A program made the position numbers and the translations under genes. 64,000 nucleotides of DNA from Tessaracoccus sp. OH4464_COT-324 (lineage in GTDB: Bacteria > Actinomycetota > Actinomycetes > Propionibacteriales > Propionibacteriaceae): contig NZ_RQYZ01000002.1 in assembly GCF_003932855.1 (NCBI RefSeq), forward strand, positions 124,001 to 188,000, in the 5' to 3' direction. A model generated the notes under the pieces. That model searched no databases. It worked only from the letters and a program-made list of their open reading frames with translations, and was not told the DNA's origin. Shown one piece after another: positions 47,036 through 56,081 of the stretch (within the stretch, counting starts at the first letter, position 1; each line of letters starts with the position of its first letter).

Positions 47036-47851
47036 TTATTCCGCCTCCTCTGTCCCGTACTCGTCGACAACGCGCGCAGCCGCGTCGTCCCCAGCCGTCC
47101 AACGAATGATCAACTCAGTCAGTGGGCTCGTCTGTTCGAAGTCCACCTGCGCGTAACGGAACAGTTCAAGCACCGCGAGGAACCGAACCACGGTGGTGAG
47201 ACGATCCGAGCCCGCAACTAGCTCTCCAAAGGAAACACGGCCCTCGGCACGCAGCCGCGAAGCCACCAGTTGCACCTGTTCGTTCAGGTTGACGCTCGCA
47301 CCATGCAGGTGGGTGAGGGGGACTTGCGGCGGCTCCTTGGGCGTTAACGCAGCTGCGGCCAACTGCGCGAAGGCATGCGCGCCCAGCTGGAGTTCCACCT
47401 CTGGCAGCACGTAGCGGAACCGCTCCTCCAATCCACCGGGCCGGTAGTGCCTGCGCGCGGCTAACGCGACGACATCGGCCATCCAGGCCGCGAGCTGCTT
47501 GAAGGCCCGATACTGCAGGAGGCGGGCAAACAGCAGGTCCCGCGCTTCAAGAGCCGCCACGTCCTCAGGGTCCTCGGCCTCCGCTCCCGGCAGCAGTCGC
47601 GCGGTCTTCAGATCAAGCAATGTCGCGGCAACCACGAGAAAAGAACTGGTGAGCTCCAGGTCCCAGTCGCCGGCGCGCACGTGCGCGATGAACTCGTCGG
47701 TCACCTGGCTAAGCGCCACCTCGGTGACGTCAAGTTCTCGACGAGCTATCAGCTGCAGGAGCAGATCAAATGGGCCCTCGAAGTTGGTGAGGTGAACTGC
47801 GAAGCCGCCCACCCCATCCGGTTCACAACTCTCGGGTTTGGGCCTAACCAC
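47036..47851 (-). CDS. scpA: segregation and condensation protein ScpA
   Basis: ScpA is the kleisin that bridges SMC heads. The 271-residue protein begins with the SMC-binding LTNFEGPFDLLLQLIARRELDV helix and ends with a winged-helix domain (VVRFLAVLELFRYAQVDFEQ). GTG 47851 just overlaps the upstream small gene. A GTG closer to VGGFAVHL is a possible alternative. It is part of the parA-RHH-scpA-scpB run. Confidence 0.93.
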   Translation of the reverse strand: MVRPKPESCEPDGVGGFAVHLTNFEGPFDLLLQLIARRELDVTEVALSQVTDEFIAHVRAGDWDLELTSSFLVVAATLLDLKTARLLPGAEAEDPEDVAALEARDLLFARLLQYRAFKQLAAWMADVVALAARRHYRPGGLEERFRYVLPEVELQLGAHAFAQLAAAALTPKEPPQVPLTHLHGASVNLNEQVQLVASRLRAEGRVSFGELVAGSDRLTTVVRFLAVLELFRYAQVDFEQTSPLTELIIRWTAGDDAAARVVDEYGTEEAE

Positions 47852-48173
47852 GCAGCTCGCGCACCAGCTCCGACCCAGCGCCCTGCGCGTGCAGGTCCCG
47901 GAGCGCCAGCGCGACGGCGGTGCGCACCAGCCGTCCTCGGTCCACCCGCACCCCGTGGCTGCGCCGCAGCAGCATGTTTGCCTCCTCTAGCGCGTTGAGT
48001 TCGTCCTCCGAGAAGTAGACGGTGATCTTGTGATCGTGCTTGACTCGCCCGGAGGCCAGGGGCGCCTGCTCCTTGGGCTGGGCCTGATCCGGGCGGGGAA
48101 CCGGGCTAGGAGTGGGTGAACTCGTCGGGCGGAACAACTCGCTGGCGCCCGGCAGCGCGACACGCTTAGCCAT
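47844..48173 (-). CDS. small protein with ribbon-helix-helix-like domain between parA and scpA
   Basis: This 109-residue protein has a Pro-rich N-terminal half (about residues 15-38) and a C-terminal ribbon-helix-helix-like region (about 45-100, HKITVYFSEDELNALEEA then RVDRGRLVRTAVALAL). Homologous small proteins occur at this position in other actinobacteria, though no function is established to my knowledge. Overlaps with parA and scpA imply joint translation. It could bind DNA as a partner of the neighbouring ParA. Confidence 0.72.
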   Translation of the reverse strand: MAKRVALPGASELFRPTSSPTPSPVPRPDQAQPKEQAPLASGRVKHDHKITVYFSEDELNALEEANMLLRRSHGVRVDRGRLVRTAVALALRDLHAQGAGSELVRELRG

Positions 48174-49035
48174 TCTGCACCTTCAACAAAACCTCACGAG
48201 CCAGCTGTCGGTAAGCGGCCGCTCCCGGGGAGTTCGGGGCGTAGCTGGTGATGGGTTCTCCCGCGACGGTGGTCTCCGGGAACTTGACGGTGCGCTTGAT
48301 CACGGTGTGGAAGACGTCCTCCTTGAATGCTTCGACGATGCGCTCCAGCACTTCCCGCGCGTGCAGCGTGCGCGAGTCGTACATCGTCCCCAGCAGACCC
48401 AGCACCTTCACATTGGGATTCAGCCGATCCTTGACCTTGCTGATGGTGTCGGTGAGCAGCGCGATGCCCCGCAGGGCGAAGAACTCCAACTCCAGCGGCA
48501 TGATCACGTAGTCGCTCGCAGTGAGCGCATTGATCGTCAGCAGCCCCAGGCTCGGTGCGCAGTCGATCAGGATGTAGTCGTATCGGTCACGTAGTTTGAC
48601 CAACACGCGCTGCAGGCTCTGCTCGCGAGCCACCTCGCTGACGAGCTGCACCTCAGCGGCCGACAAGTCGATGTTCGCCGGCAGAATGTCCAAGCCCGGT
48701 ACCCCCGTGGGTTGTACGACCTCGTCCACAGCGTACTCCCGGGTGAGCAGTAGGTTGTAGATCGAGCGGTCGAGGGTGTGCGGGTTGATCCCGAGACCAA
48801 CCGACAGCGAGCCCTGCGGATCGAAGTCCACCAGTAGGACCCGCCGCCCCGTCTCGACGAGCGCAGCCCCCAGGTTGATCGTCGTGGTGGTCTTGCCCAC
48901 TCCGCCCTTCTGATTGCACAGTGCGATGATCACCGCCTGTTTCGGGCCGTGCGATGGCGGCAGAGGATCCGCCAGTTCCGGCATCGGGCGCCCGGTCGGT
49001 CCGATCTCGCCCGGAATCAGTGTGTCCTCAGCCAC
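48166..49035 (-). CDS. parA: ParA/Soj-type ATPase
   Basis: This 289-residue P-loop ATPase has the deviant Walker A KGGVGKTTTTINLG, DFDPQGSLSVGLG and a DCAPSLGLLTINAL Walker B region. It is probably not the origin-linked ParA, as no parB accompanies it; in mycobacteria the homologue (Rv1708) is also in the scpAB cluster. GTG 49035 is supported by a GGAAGG ribosome-binding site. ATG 49068, right after the xerD stop, is an alternative. Confidence 0.88.
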   Translation of the reverse strand: MAEDTLIPGEIGPTGRPMPELADPLPPSHGPKQAVIIALCNQKGGVGKTTTTINLGAALVETGRRVLLVDFDPQGSLSVGLGINPHTLDRSIYNLLLTREYAVDEVVQPTGVPGLDILPANIDLSAAEVQLVSEVAREQSLQRVLVKLRDRYDYILIDCAPSLGLLTINALTASDYVIMPLELEFFALRGIALLTDTISKVKDRLNPNVKVLGLLGTMYDSRTLHAREVLERIVEAFKEDVFHTVIKRTVKFPETTVAGEPITSYAPNSPGAAAYRQLAREVLLKVQNG

Positions 49036-49069
49036 AGCGTCTTCCTTCCATCCAATGCTCCCCGACATC

Positions 49070-49993
49070 CTACTCTGCGCGAGCGCGCGGGTGTGCGCTG
49101 CGATGCACCTCGTGCAGTTGTTCGACCGTGACGAGCGTGTATATCTGTGTCGTGGCCACCGACGAGTGCCCAAGCAATTCCTGCACCACCCGCAGATCCG
49201 CACCCCCGGCCAACAAGTGCGTCGCGAAGGAGTGCCGGAGGGAGTGCGGTGAGATCTCCACCTGCAGCCCGGCCCTCGCCGCAGCGCGCTGCAGCACCGC
49301 CCAGACGCTCTGCCGGCTCAGTCTGCGGCCCAGCTGGTTGAGAAACAGCGCCCGTTCTGGGCGGGTGGCCAAGCTCGGTCTCGAACGCACCAGGTAGGCG
49401 CCCAGCGCGTCGGCCGCGTAGCTGCCGAGCGGAACCACCCGTTCCTTCCCACCCTTCCCTCTGAGCAGGATTCCGGCATCCGGGTGTTCCAGCGCCGCCT
49501 TGGCCTCCCACAGGTCGAGCGCGCACACCTCGCTGACGCGAGCCCCCGTCGCGTACAGCAACTCCAGCAAGGCCACGTCGCGCACGCCGGCCGCCGTGCT
49601 GATGTCCGGCGCGGCGATCAATCGGGCTACCTCATCCACTGTCAGCGACTTCGGCAACCGCTTGGGTAGTTTTGGCGGGGCGAGTTCAGCCGCCGGGTTC
49701 GCTGCAGCAAATCCCTCCCCGAACGCAAAGGCGTGCAGGCTGCGCACGCTCACCACCGCGCGCGCCACCGAGGCTCGGGCCAGCTGTGGGCCGAGGTGGC
49801 GCACGAACTCCGAAACATCCGTGACATTGACGTCGGCCACCCGCGTTATACCGCGTTCCCGTAAGAATCCCGTGTACCGGGCCAGGTCCCGACGGTAGGC
49901 CGCGACTGTGTTGGCCGATAGCCCTCGTTCCACCCGCACGTGGCCGAGGTACTCGGCGACCGCTTCCTCGATGCTCAGTCCCTGACCGGCCAA
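49070..49993 (-). CDS. xerD: tyrosine recombinase XerD
   Basis: XerD resolves chromosome dimers at dif with XerC under FtsK control. The 307-residue protein has the N-terminal SAM-like core-binding domain (about residues 5-90) and the catalytic domain with Arg in [34 protein letters not shown] and the Tyr nucleophile in IYT. The TTG start at 49993 overlaps the 3' end of the nicotinamidase-NUDIX gene. Confidence 0.92.
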   Translation of the reverse strand: MAGQGLSIEEAVAEYLGHVRVERGLSANTVAAYRRDLARYTGFLRERGITRVADVNVTDVSEFVRHLGPQLARASVARAVVSVRSLHAFAFGEGFAAANPAAELAPPKLPKRLPKSLTVDEVARLIAAPDISTAAGVRDVALLELLYATGARVSEVCALDLWEAKAALEHPDAGILLRGKGGKERVVPLGSYAADALGAYLVRSRPSLATRPERALFLNQLGRRLSRQSVWAVLQRAAARAGLQVEISPHSLRHSFATHLLAGGADLRVVQELLGHSSVATTQIYTLVTVEQLHEVHRSAHPRARAE

Positions 49994-51141
49994 GGCGCCT
50001 CGGCATCACGCAGCTGGTTGACGCGGCCCGCGTTCAGGGCGCTGTCCAACGCCAGCACGCCTGCCACCAACGACGGCGACTGGCACCGGCCGTCGAGGAT
50101 CGCGGCCACCAATTCGGCACGCTTCACCCGTTGAACCCGCATCTCGGCCTCCTCGCCCTCAGCCACGAATCCTGCAGGAGCCCCCGCGGCGCTGAGTCCC
50201 CTGGCCAGGAAGATTCGCAATGTCTCAGCAGAAGCTCCCGGCGTGGTGCAGACGTCGACTAGCACCTGCCAACGTTCGGCCCCAAGGCCTGCCTCCTCCG
50301 CGAGTTCGCGAGCAGCGCTCGCCTGCCAGGTCTCGCCCTCGGCATCCAGCAGTCCGGCAGGGATCTCGACCAGCTCCATCCCCACCGGGTGCCGGTACTG
50401 GCGCACCACGACGATCTCGTCTGTGCCCTCGTCCCAGGCAACGATCCCAACCGCACCCGGGTGGCTGAGGAATTGCCGCTCCATTCGCTCGCCCGCCGGG
50501 GTGAGCACGGTCTCGCTCACATAGCTTGAGACCCGGCCTTCTGCCAGCAGGCGACGTTCGACAACCTCCCAGGAAACATGCAGGTCACGCACGTGTTCGA
50601 CCTCGACACCGGCACTCGACAGTTCGGCCTCTACCTCGTGGACCCGATCCGGATGCACGGCGGCCGTCAGGTCGAGCAGCACGCGCGTGTCAAACCCACT
50701 CCTTTTGGCATCCAACGCCGTCGCCCGCACGCAGTAGTCGGTGGCGATTCCGCAAACGTCCACATGCGTCACGCCCCTCTCCCGCAGATAGTCGACCAAG
50801 TACTGCTCATTACAGTTTCCCTCGAAACCCGAATAGGCGGCCGCACGAGCCCCCTTGTCGAAGACCGCTTCGAACTCAAACGTCAGGTTCGGATGCAGTT
50901 CGGCCCCCGGCGTGCCCACGACGCAGTGCGGCGGCCAGGAATCCACGTAGTCGGGCTGCTCGCTGAAATGTGCGCCGGGATCGATGTGCTGGTCCCGGGT
51001 GGCCACCACAACGTCGTAGCTGGTTCCAGCGTTCAGCATCCGGGATATCTTGGCGGCCACTGCCGCGCCACCAGCGACGGCCAAGGCTCCGCCCTCGCAG
51101 AAGTCGTTCTGGACGTCCACCACAATTAGAGCTGAGGTCAT
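49975..51141 (-). CDS. fusion of nicotinamidase (isochorismatase family) and NUDIX ADP-ribose pyrophosphatase
   Basis: This 388-residue protein joins two NAD-related enzymes. Residues 1-190 have the nicotinamidase triad Asp9, Lys96 and Cys137 (ATDYCVR) and metal ligands Asp50, His52 and His58. Residues 195-388 are NUDIX, with box GLLDAEGE...RELAEEAGL (about 263-286), very like the mycobacterial ADP-ribose pyrophosphatase found beside xerD. One half makes nicotinate from nicotinamide and the other hydrolyses ADP-ribose to AMP and ribose-5-phosphate. No stop codon or frameshift lies between the halves. Substrates are inferred from families. Confidence 0.87.
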   Translation of the reverse strand: MTSALIVVDVQNDFCEGGALAVAGGAAVAAKISRMLNAGTSYDVVVATRDQHIDPGAHFSEQPDYVDSWPPHCVVGTPGAELHPNLTFEFEAVFDKGARAAAYSGFEGNCNEQYLVDYLRERGVTHVDVCGIATDYCVRATALDAKRSGFDTRVLLDLTAAVHPDRVHEVEAELSSAGVEVEHVRDLHVSWEVVERRLLAEGRVSSYVSETVLTPAGERMERQFLSHPGAVGIVAWDEGTDEIVVVRQYRHPVGMELVEIPAGLLDAEGETWQASAARELAEEAGLGAERWQVLVDVCTTPGASAETLRIFLARGLSAAGAPAGFVAEGEEAEMRVQRVKRAELVAAILDGRCQSPSLVAGVLALDSALNAGRVNQLRDAEAPWPVRD

Positions 51142-51173
51142 GAAGTCAACCCTACCTGTGGCAGAGTCCTACC

Positions 51174-51578
51174 ATGACCGATCTCCCGTCCTGGGCAACC
51201 GAAATGGCCAGCCCGTTTGATCAGAAGTTGGGCTTGGAACTCGTCGAGCTGTCTCCGCAAAGAGTGGTGGGCTGGATCCCAGTAGCAGGAAACGTGCAAC
51301 CCTTTGGCAGGCTGCACGGCGGCGCGTCGGCCACCCTAATCGAGACCTTGGCATCATTGGGTGCCACCGCCCACGGCAAGACGCTGGGGCTGATGGCGGT
51401 GGGACTCGACCTGCACGTCACGCACTTGGGCTCAGCAAGGAGCGGCACAGTCTACGGAACCGCGACGGCGGTGCGCCTCGGCCGGCGGGTCGCCGCCTAC
51501 CGCGTGGATGTCACCGACGACGCAAGCCGGTTGATCTCGACCGGCACGCTGAACTGCATGCTCGTGCCGACAAGCTGA
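51174..51578 (+). CDS. PaaI-family hotdog thioesterase
   Basis: This 134-residue single hotdog-fold protein hydrolyses acyl-CoA thioesters. It shows the family block QPFGRLHGGASATLIETLASLGA (catalytic region) and the strand LDLHVTHLGSARSGTVYGTA. The acyl chain is not predictable. It reads alone to the right, divergent from the nicotinamidase gene. Confidence 0.85.
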   Translation: MTDLPSWATEMASPFDQKLGLELVELSPQRVVGWIPVAGNVQPFGRLHGGASATLIETLASLGATAHGKTLGLMAVGLDLHVTHLGSARSGTVYGTATAVRLGRRVAAYRVDVTDDASRLISTGTLNCMLVPTS

Positions 51579-51587
51579 GGTCTCTTT

Positions 51588-52181
51588 CTAGGACTGTTTC
51601 TTGTGGTGAGCGATCACGCCCTCCGCCACCTCACGCATGGATTTGCGCAAATTCATAGCCGTCTTCTGAATCCAGCGGAACGCCTCCGGCTCGGTGAGTG
51701 ACAGGTTCTTCTGCAGGATTCCCTTGGCCTGGTCGATGATCTTGCGGGACTCCAGCCGCTCTTCCAGTGTGGCCAGCTCCTCCTCGATGGCACGTAGCTC
51801 CTGAAAACGCCCGAGTGCCACCTCAATGGCTGGCACCACGTCCGAGGCGTCAAAGGGTTTGACCACGTAAGCCATCGCACCCGCATCCCGGGCTCTCTCC
51901 ACCAGGTCTCGCTGGCTGAAGGCCGTGAGCATCACGATGGGAGCGATGCGTTCCTCCGCGATGGTCTCGGCGGCCGAGATGCCGTCCAACTTCGGCATCT
52001 TCACATCCATGATGACCAGGTCGGGTTGCAACGCGCGCGCCATCTCAATGGCCTCCTCGCCGTCCCCCGCCTGGCCGACCACCTCATAGCCTTCCTCAAT
52101 GAGCAGCTCCACCAAATCCAATCGGATGAGCGCCTCGTCCTCTGCGACGAGCACCGTCGGCTTCTTAGTCGATTCAGTCAT
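51588..52181 (-). CDS. pdtaR: response regulator with ANTAR RNA-binding domain (PdtaR-like)
   Basis: This 197-residue response regulator has a receiver domain (about residues 9-120, phospho-acceptor Asp in LVIMDVKMP) and a C-terminal ANTAR domain (about 130-190, KIIDQAKGILQKNL...AFRWIQKTAM). In mycobacteria PdtaR acts with the kinase PdtaS and binds RNA to control termination. The kinase is not in this window. ATG 52181. Confidence 0.92.
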   Translation of the reverse strand: MTESTKKPTVLVAEDEALIRLDLVELLIEEGYEVVGQAGDGEEAIEMARALQPDLVIMDVKMPKLDGISAAETIAEERIAPIVMLTAFSQRDLVERARDAGAMAYVVKPFDASDVVPAIEVALGRFQELRAIEEELATLEERLESRKIIDQAKGILQKNLSLTEPEAFRWIQKTAMNLRKSMREVAEGVIAHHKKQS

Positions 52182-52292
52182 TGGTTCCTCACTTGCTCAG
52201 GCTGAGCACATTCAGCGAATAGCCTACTGCTGTCGGCGCGTCTTTGCCCACTTAGCGCAAAATCAGTCAAGTGTGGCACAATGTTTGGAGTT

Positions 52293-52376
52293 GCCCGGGT
52301 GGCGGAATGGTAGACGCGCTCGACTCAAAATCGAGTGGCCCGAAAGGCCGTAGGGGTTCGAGTCCCCTGCCGGGTA
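52293..52376 (+). tRNA. tRNA-Leu (anticodon CAA)
   Basis: This 84-base class-II tRNA has acceptor GCCCGGG against GCCGGGT (position 7-66 is a G-G mismatch), anticodon stem CTCGA/TCGAG with loop CTCAAAA (CAA), a variable arm GGCCCGAAAGGCC and T-loop GGTTCGAGTCC, with discriminator A. CCA is not encoded. A CACAAT hexamer (52277-52282) may be its -10. Confidence 0.92.
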
Positions 52377-52613
52377 CGATTGTGATGTCTCATGACATCG
52401 GAAACCCCTTGAACCTTCAGGGTTCGGGGGGGTTCATTGTTTGGGGTTGGTAGCGGCGGGCGGTTTCGGCTTGCGGGAGTCCCCGGATAGCCACAGCCGT
52501 GATAACGAGACGTGCTTTCAACATCCTCGAGCATCGCGCTCCAAAGGTTTCCCATGTCGTGAGACATGCGTCTCCTATGTCCTGAGCCGCGACACTCCCC
52601 CTGCCGGGTACGA
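52364..52613. repeat. repeat-bounded insertion-like scar at the tRNA-Leu 3' end
   Basis: The last 13 bases of tRNA-Leu plus three flanking bases (CCCCTGCCGGGTACGA, 52364-52379) recur exactly at 52598-52613. Between them is an imperfect inverted repeat, ATGTCTCATGACATCGGAAACC-type at 52384-52406 and 52546-52569 with two differences in 22. A hairpin at 52403-52434 followed by a T-rich tail may terminate the tRNA. No transposase or integrase remains. This could be the footprint of a small mobile or non-autonomous element, family not assigned. Confidence 0.55.
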
Positions 52614-52618
52614 CAATG

Positions 52619-52648
52619 AAAGAGCCGCAGGTTTTCCTGCGGCTCTTT
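52619..52648. terminator. strong hairpin terminator downstream of pyk
   Basis: A perfect 13-bp stem AAAGAGCCGCAGG (52619-52631) / CCTGCGGCTCTTT (52636-52648) has a four-base loop. It is 16 bases past the pyk stop, and T residues follow on the minus strand (CTTTCATTG). It may also stop transcripts from tRNA-Leu. Confidence 0.8.
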
Positions 52649-52664
52649 CGCCGTCGCACCTAGC

Positions 52665-54074
52665 TCAGTCCTTGATGCGGTGAACGCGCAAGTTGTTCGT
52701 CTTGCCGGGCACACCCATCGGCATACCGGACAGAATCACGACGCGTTCCCCCACCTCAATCAGACCGTGGGCTCGCAGGTAGGCGTCGAGGGCCTGAACC
52801 ATTTCCTCCTGGGCCATGAAGTTGGGCGTCACCACGGTGTTCAAACCCCACGAGAGGGTCATCTGCTGGCGAGTGGTCTCCTCGGGGGAGAAGACCAGCA
52901 TCGGGATCGGTGCCCGCAGGCGGGAGAGCCTGCGACCGGTGTCCCCCGACTTGGTGAAAGCCACCAGGTAGCGGGCGCCAACCCGCTCGGCCACCTCGAC
53001 CGCGGCCTTCGCGAGGATGCCTCCCGTGGTGTGCGGATCCCAGTCGATGTGGTGGATTTCCGCGTGGCCTTCCTTCTCGGTGCTTTCGACGATGCGCGCC
53101 ATCGTGGAGACGGTGAGGACCGGGAAGTCGCCAACCGAGGTCTCTCCGGAGAGCATCACCGCGTCGGCACCGTCGAGGATGGCGTTCGCCACGTCGGAGG
53201 CCTCAGCCCGGGTCGGGCGCGGGTTGGAGATCATAGAATCGAGCATCTGCGTCGCTACGATGACCGGTTTGGCCCACTTGCGGGCGGCCCGAATGATCTT
53301 CTTCTGCACCAGCGGAACGTCTTCCAGCGGCAGTTCCACGCCCAGATCGCCACGGGCCACCATGAAGGCGTCGAAGGAGTCGATGATGGCTTGCAGGTTC
53401 CGGATGGCCTGCGGCTTCTCCAGCTTGGCGATCACCGGCACGCGACGGCCGACCTCGTCCATGATCTCGTGCACGCGCTTGATGTCATCTCCCGAGCGAA
53501 CGAAGGACAGCGCCATCATGTCGATGCCGTTTTCCAACGCCCAGCGCAGGTCTGCTTCGTCCTTCTCGCTCATCGCCGGAACCGAGACCGCGGCTCCCGG
53601 GATGTTGATGCCCTTGTTGTTGGACACCGGCCCGGCCACGACCACCTCGGTGACCACGTCGGTGGCATCCACTGCGGTCACCCGCAGGCCAACCTTGCCG
53701 TCGTCGATGAGGAGCATGTCGCCGGGGCGGACGTCTCCCGGCAGACCCTTGTAAGTGGTGGAGCAGCGTTCCTTGGTGCCGAGGATTTCCTCCACGGTGA
53801 TGGTGAACACGTCACCACGGGCGAGGTTATGCGGGCCATCCGCGAACTTTCCGAGACGGATCTTGGGGCCCTGCAGATCGGCGAACACGCCGACGGTGGC
53901 GCCAGTGATGCGGCTAGCCTCCCGGACGTTCTTCAGTCGGGTGAGGTGCTCGTTGTAGTCGCCGTGGCTCATGTTGAGTCGGGCTACGTTCATGCCCGCC
54001 TGGATGAGCTCCACCAGACGCTCAACAGACTCGGAAGACGGGCCCAGGGTACAAACAATCTTAGCTCTACGCAC
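52665..54074 (-). CDS. pyk: pyruvate kinase
   Basis: Pyruvate kinase converts phosphoenolpyruvate and ADP to pyruvate and ATP. The 469-residue protein shows RRAKIVCTLGPSS, NMSHGDYNEH, VARGDLGVELPLE and MLDSMISNPRPTRAEASDVANAI, in the usual order of barrel and C-terminal allosteric domains. The GTG start at 54074 is preceded by a TATTCT hexamer (minus 54106-54101) and a 6-bp hairpin CTACCC/GGGTAG (54086-54100) in its leader. Confidence 0.97.
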   Translation of the reverse strand: MRRAKIVCTLGPSSESVERLVELIQAGMNVARLNMSHGDYNEHLTRLKNVREASRITGATVGVFADLQGPKIRLGKFADGPHNLARGDVFTITVEEILGTKERCSTTYKGLPGDVRPGDMLLIDDGKVGLRVTAVDATDVVTEVVVAGPVSNNKGINIPGAAVSVPAMSEKDEADLRWALENGIDMMALSFVRSGDDIKRVHEIMDEVGRRVPVIAKLEKPQAIRNLQAIIDSFDAFMVARGDLGVELPLEDVPLVQKKIIRAARKWAKPVIVATQMLDSMISNPRPTRAEASDVANAILDGADAVMLSGETSVGDFPVLTVSTMARIVESTEKEGHAEIHHIDWDPHTTGGILAKAAVEVAERVGARYLVAFTKSGDTGRRLSRLRAPIPMLVFSPEETTRQQMTLSWGLNTVVTPNFMAQEEMVQALDAYLRAHGLIEVGERVVILSGMPMGVPGKTNNLRVHRIKD

Positions 54075-54152
54075 AATGCCTCAGCCTACCCGAAGGGTAG
54101 AGAATACCCTCACCCGGAGTCCTTCTGTTAGCCAACTGCGAAGAAAAGTTGC

Positions 54153-55076
54153 TCAATCGTTTGACCGGACGACCTCCAGCGCACGCGCCAGCTCCTCCGG
54201 GTAGGGCGACTCGAACTCCACTCGCCTCCCCGTCGCTGGGTGTTCGAACCCGAGTCGCAGCGCGTGCAGCCACTGCCGGTCGAGGCCAACCAGCGCGGAG
54301 AGTTTGGGATCTGCCCCGTAGAGCGGATCCCCCACGCAGGGATGCCCGATGGCAGCCATGTGCACCCGGATCTGATGGGTCCGTCCGGTCATCAGCTTGA
54401 CATCAAGGAGCGTTGCCCGTCTATGGGCCTCGATGGTGTCGTAGTGGGTCAGGCTCTCGCGCCCGCCCTCGACAACCGCCATCTTCCACTCGTGCCCGGG
54501 ATGACGCCCGATAGGAGCGTCGATGGAGCCGCTGAAGGGGTCAGGATGTCCTTGGACGAGAGCATGGTAGGTCTTGTCCACCAATCGAGAACGAAACGCG
54601 TCCTTGAGGATCGAATAGGCTCGCTCGCTCTTGGCCACCACCATCACGCCCGAGGTTCCGACGTCCAGCCTGCTGACGATCCCCTGCCGCTCGGCTGCGC
54701 CGCTCGTCGCGACCTTCACACCGACATGGGCCAGGTGCTCTACCACGCTGCCGCCCTCCCAGCCCAGGCTCGGGTGAGCGGCGATGCCCGCAGGCTTATC
54801 CACCACGACGATATCCGCATCCTCGTGCAGGATGCTCAGCCCTTCAGCAACACGTGGCTTCACCGTCAAGGGGGCCGGAACCGCCTCGTCGAGAATCTCC
54901 AGCATCGCCCCCGCGGCGACCCGGGTGGCTCCCTTCAGCACCGGTTTGAAATCGAGCAGTAGCCCGCCCGCGTTCAGGATGGTCTCTATTTTCGAGCGAG
55001 AGTAGCCGCTGACTCTCGCCGCCGCGACGTCAACCCGCTCACCTGCCAACGCGTCCGGGATCAGGAAGATGCTCAC
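54153..55076 (-). CDS. RluD/RluA-family rRNA pseudouridine synthase
   Basis: This 307-residue pseudouridine synthase has an N-terminal S4 domain (about residues 12-75) and the catalytic [17 protein letters not shown] block with the Asp nucleophile and [11 protein letters not shown]. It resembles RluD, which modifies 23S rRNA helix 69, though other family members have different targets. It lies two bases after the lspA stop, so it is probably in the same transcript. Confidence 0.88.
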   Translation of the reverse strand: MSIFLIPDALAGERVDVAAARVSGYSRSKIETILNAGGLLLDFKPVLKGATRVAAGAMLEILDEAVPAPLTVKPRVAEGLSILHEDADIVVVDKPAGIAAHPSLGWEGGSVVEHLAHVGVKVATSGAAERQGIVSRLDVGTSGVMVVAKSERAYSILKDAFRSRLVDKTYHALVQGHPDPFSGSIDAPIGRHPGHEWKMAVVEGGRESLTHYDTIEAHRRATLLDVKLMTGRTHQIRVHMAAIGHPCVGDPLYGADPKLSALVGLDRQWLHALRLGFEHPATGRRVEFESPYPEELARALEVVRSND

Positions 55077-55078
55077 CG

Positions 55079-55561
55079 CTACACCCCGCTCGGCCTGCGT
55101 CCGCTCCTGAACCCGAACAGGATCAGCAGGGCCGCCCCTAGTGTGATGAACACGTCCGCAACGTTGAAAATCGCGAAATAAGGCAACTGGATGAAATCAA
55201 CCACATGCCCATAAAGCGCGGCAGGCGGGCGGAACAACCGGTCGTGCAGGTTGCCGGAAATCCCGGCAAGGAAAAAGCCGAGCACCACTGCTTGGCTCAC
55301 TCGCCGCACCCGAGGCAGTGCGTAGCCGAGGCATCCCGCCAGCGCGACGATCGCGAAAACCGTGAAGGCCAGCGTGGCGCTCCGCCCCAAGCCGAACGCC
55401 GCCCCCGGGTTGAAGATCAGCGTGAACCGCAGCAACTCCCCCAACATTGGAACAGACTCGCCAGGTTGGAGCGACGCTAGAATGATCTCTTTGGTGAGTT
55501 GGTCCGCCGCAAACCCGAAAAGTCCGAGACCCACGGCCAACGCAATCGCTGCCCGCTTCAG
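55079..55561 (-). CDS. lspA: lipoprotein signal peptidase LspA
   Basis: LspA (signal peptidase II) cleaves prolipoprotein signal peptides. The 160-residue protein has four transmembrane helices and the aspartates in GNLHDRL and FNVADVFI, with an FNPGAAFG segment. The best start is a CTG at 55561: CTG/TGA overlap the upstream stop by four bases and GGGAGGAG lies just ahead, whereas other codons (GTG, TTG) would cut into the first helix. Its substrates include the FKBP lipoprotein in this window. Confidence 0.9.
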   Translation of the reverse strand: MKRAAIALAVGLGLFGFAADQLTKEIILASLQPGESVPMLGELLRFTLIFNPGAAFGLGRSATLAFTVFAIVALAGCLGYALPRVRRVSQAVVLGFFLAGISGNLHDRLFRPPAALYGHVVDFIQLPYFAIFNVADVFITLGAALLILFGFRSGRRPSGV

Positions 55562-55971
55562 CGTCGCTCCTCCCGCTGCTTGCAGCCGACACACAGAGTC
55601 GCCCGCGGGAACACCTGCAGCCTGCCCTTGCCGATCGGCTGCTCGCAAACCTCGCAGTAACCGTACTGGCCCTGGTCGAACAGGGTGAGAGCGAGCCGAA
55701 GCTGATCTGCCATCTCCTTCACGTTGTGTGCAAGAGACAGTTCCTGATCCCGCTCAAAGTTGCTGGAGCCGACGTCGGCCGGATCACGGCCCGCGCCGTC
55801 GTTACCGCCACTGAGCAGCGCAGCCAGTTCAGCCTCGGACTCTTCAATCCGCTTCTCGATGCGGGCAAGCTCCCCGACGAGTTCCTCGCGCTGCTCTCGA
55901 ATCTCCTCCTCGGTCCAGGGTTCTTCGCCCTCACGGATGGGGAGAGTTTTGGCTGCCTCGTTCTTGGCCAT
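55558..55971 (-). CDS. DksA/TraR-type zinc-finger protein
   Basis: This 137-residue protein has a helical N-terminal coiled-coil region and a C-terminal four-cysteine zinc finger CEVCEQPIGKGRL...CVGC, as in DksA/TraR proteins that bind RNA polymerase. Actinobacterial members near lspA are common and have unclear roles. ATG 55971 is preferred (MAKNEAAKTL). It is directly coupled to lspA. Confidence 0.85.
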   Translation of the reverse strand: MAKNEAAKTLPIREGEEPWTEEEIREQREELVGELARIEKRIEESEAELAALLSGGNDGAGRDPADVGSSNFERDQELSLAHNVKEMADQLRLALTLFDQGQYGYCEVCEQPIGKGRLQVFPRATLCVGCKQREERR

Positions 55972-56081
55972 GATGTGTCTTTCCTCATTGATTACCGTGC
56001 AGGAAGGGTACACCACTTCCGCGACAAGCGCAGGGCGGGTCGACCCCGTGCTCTGGGATCGACCCGCCCTGGCGAGTCGAA

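Noticed and set aside
52680-54131. 483-codon plus-strand frame opposite pyk
   Set aside because: It is a shadow of the pyruvate kinase gene, whose conserved blocks all lie on the minus strand.
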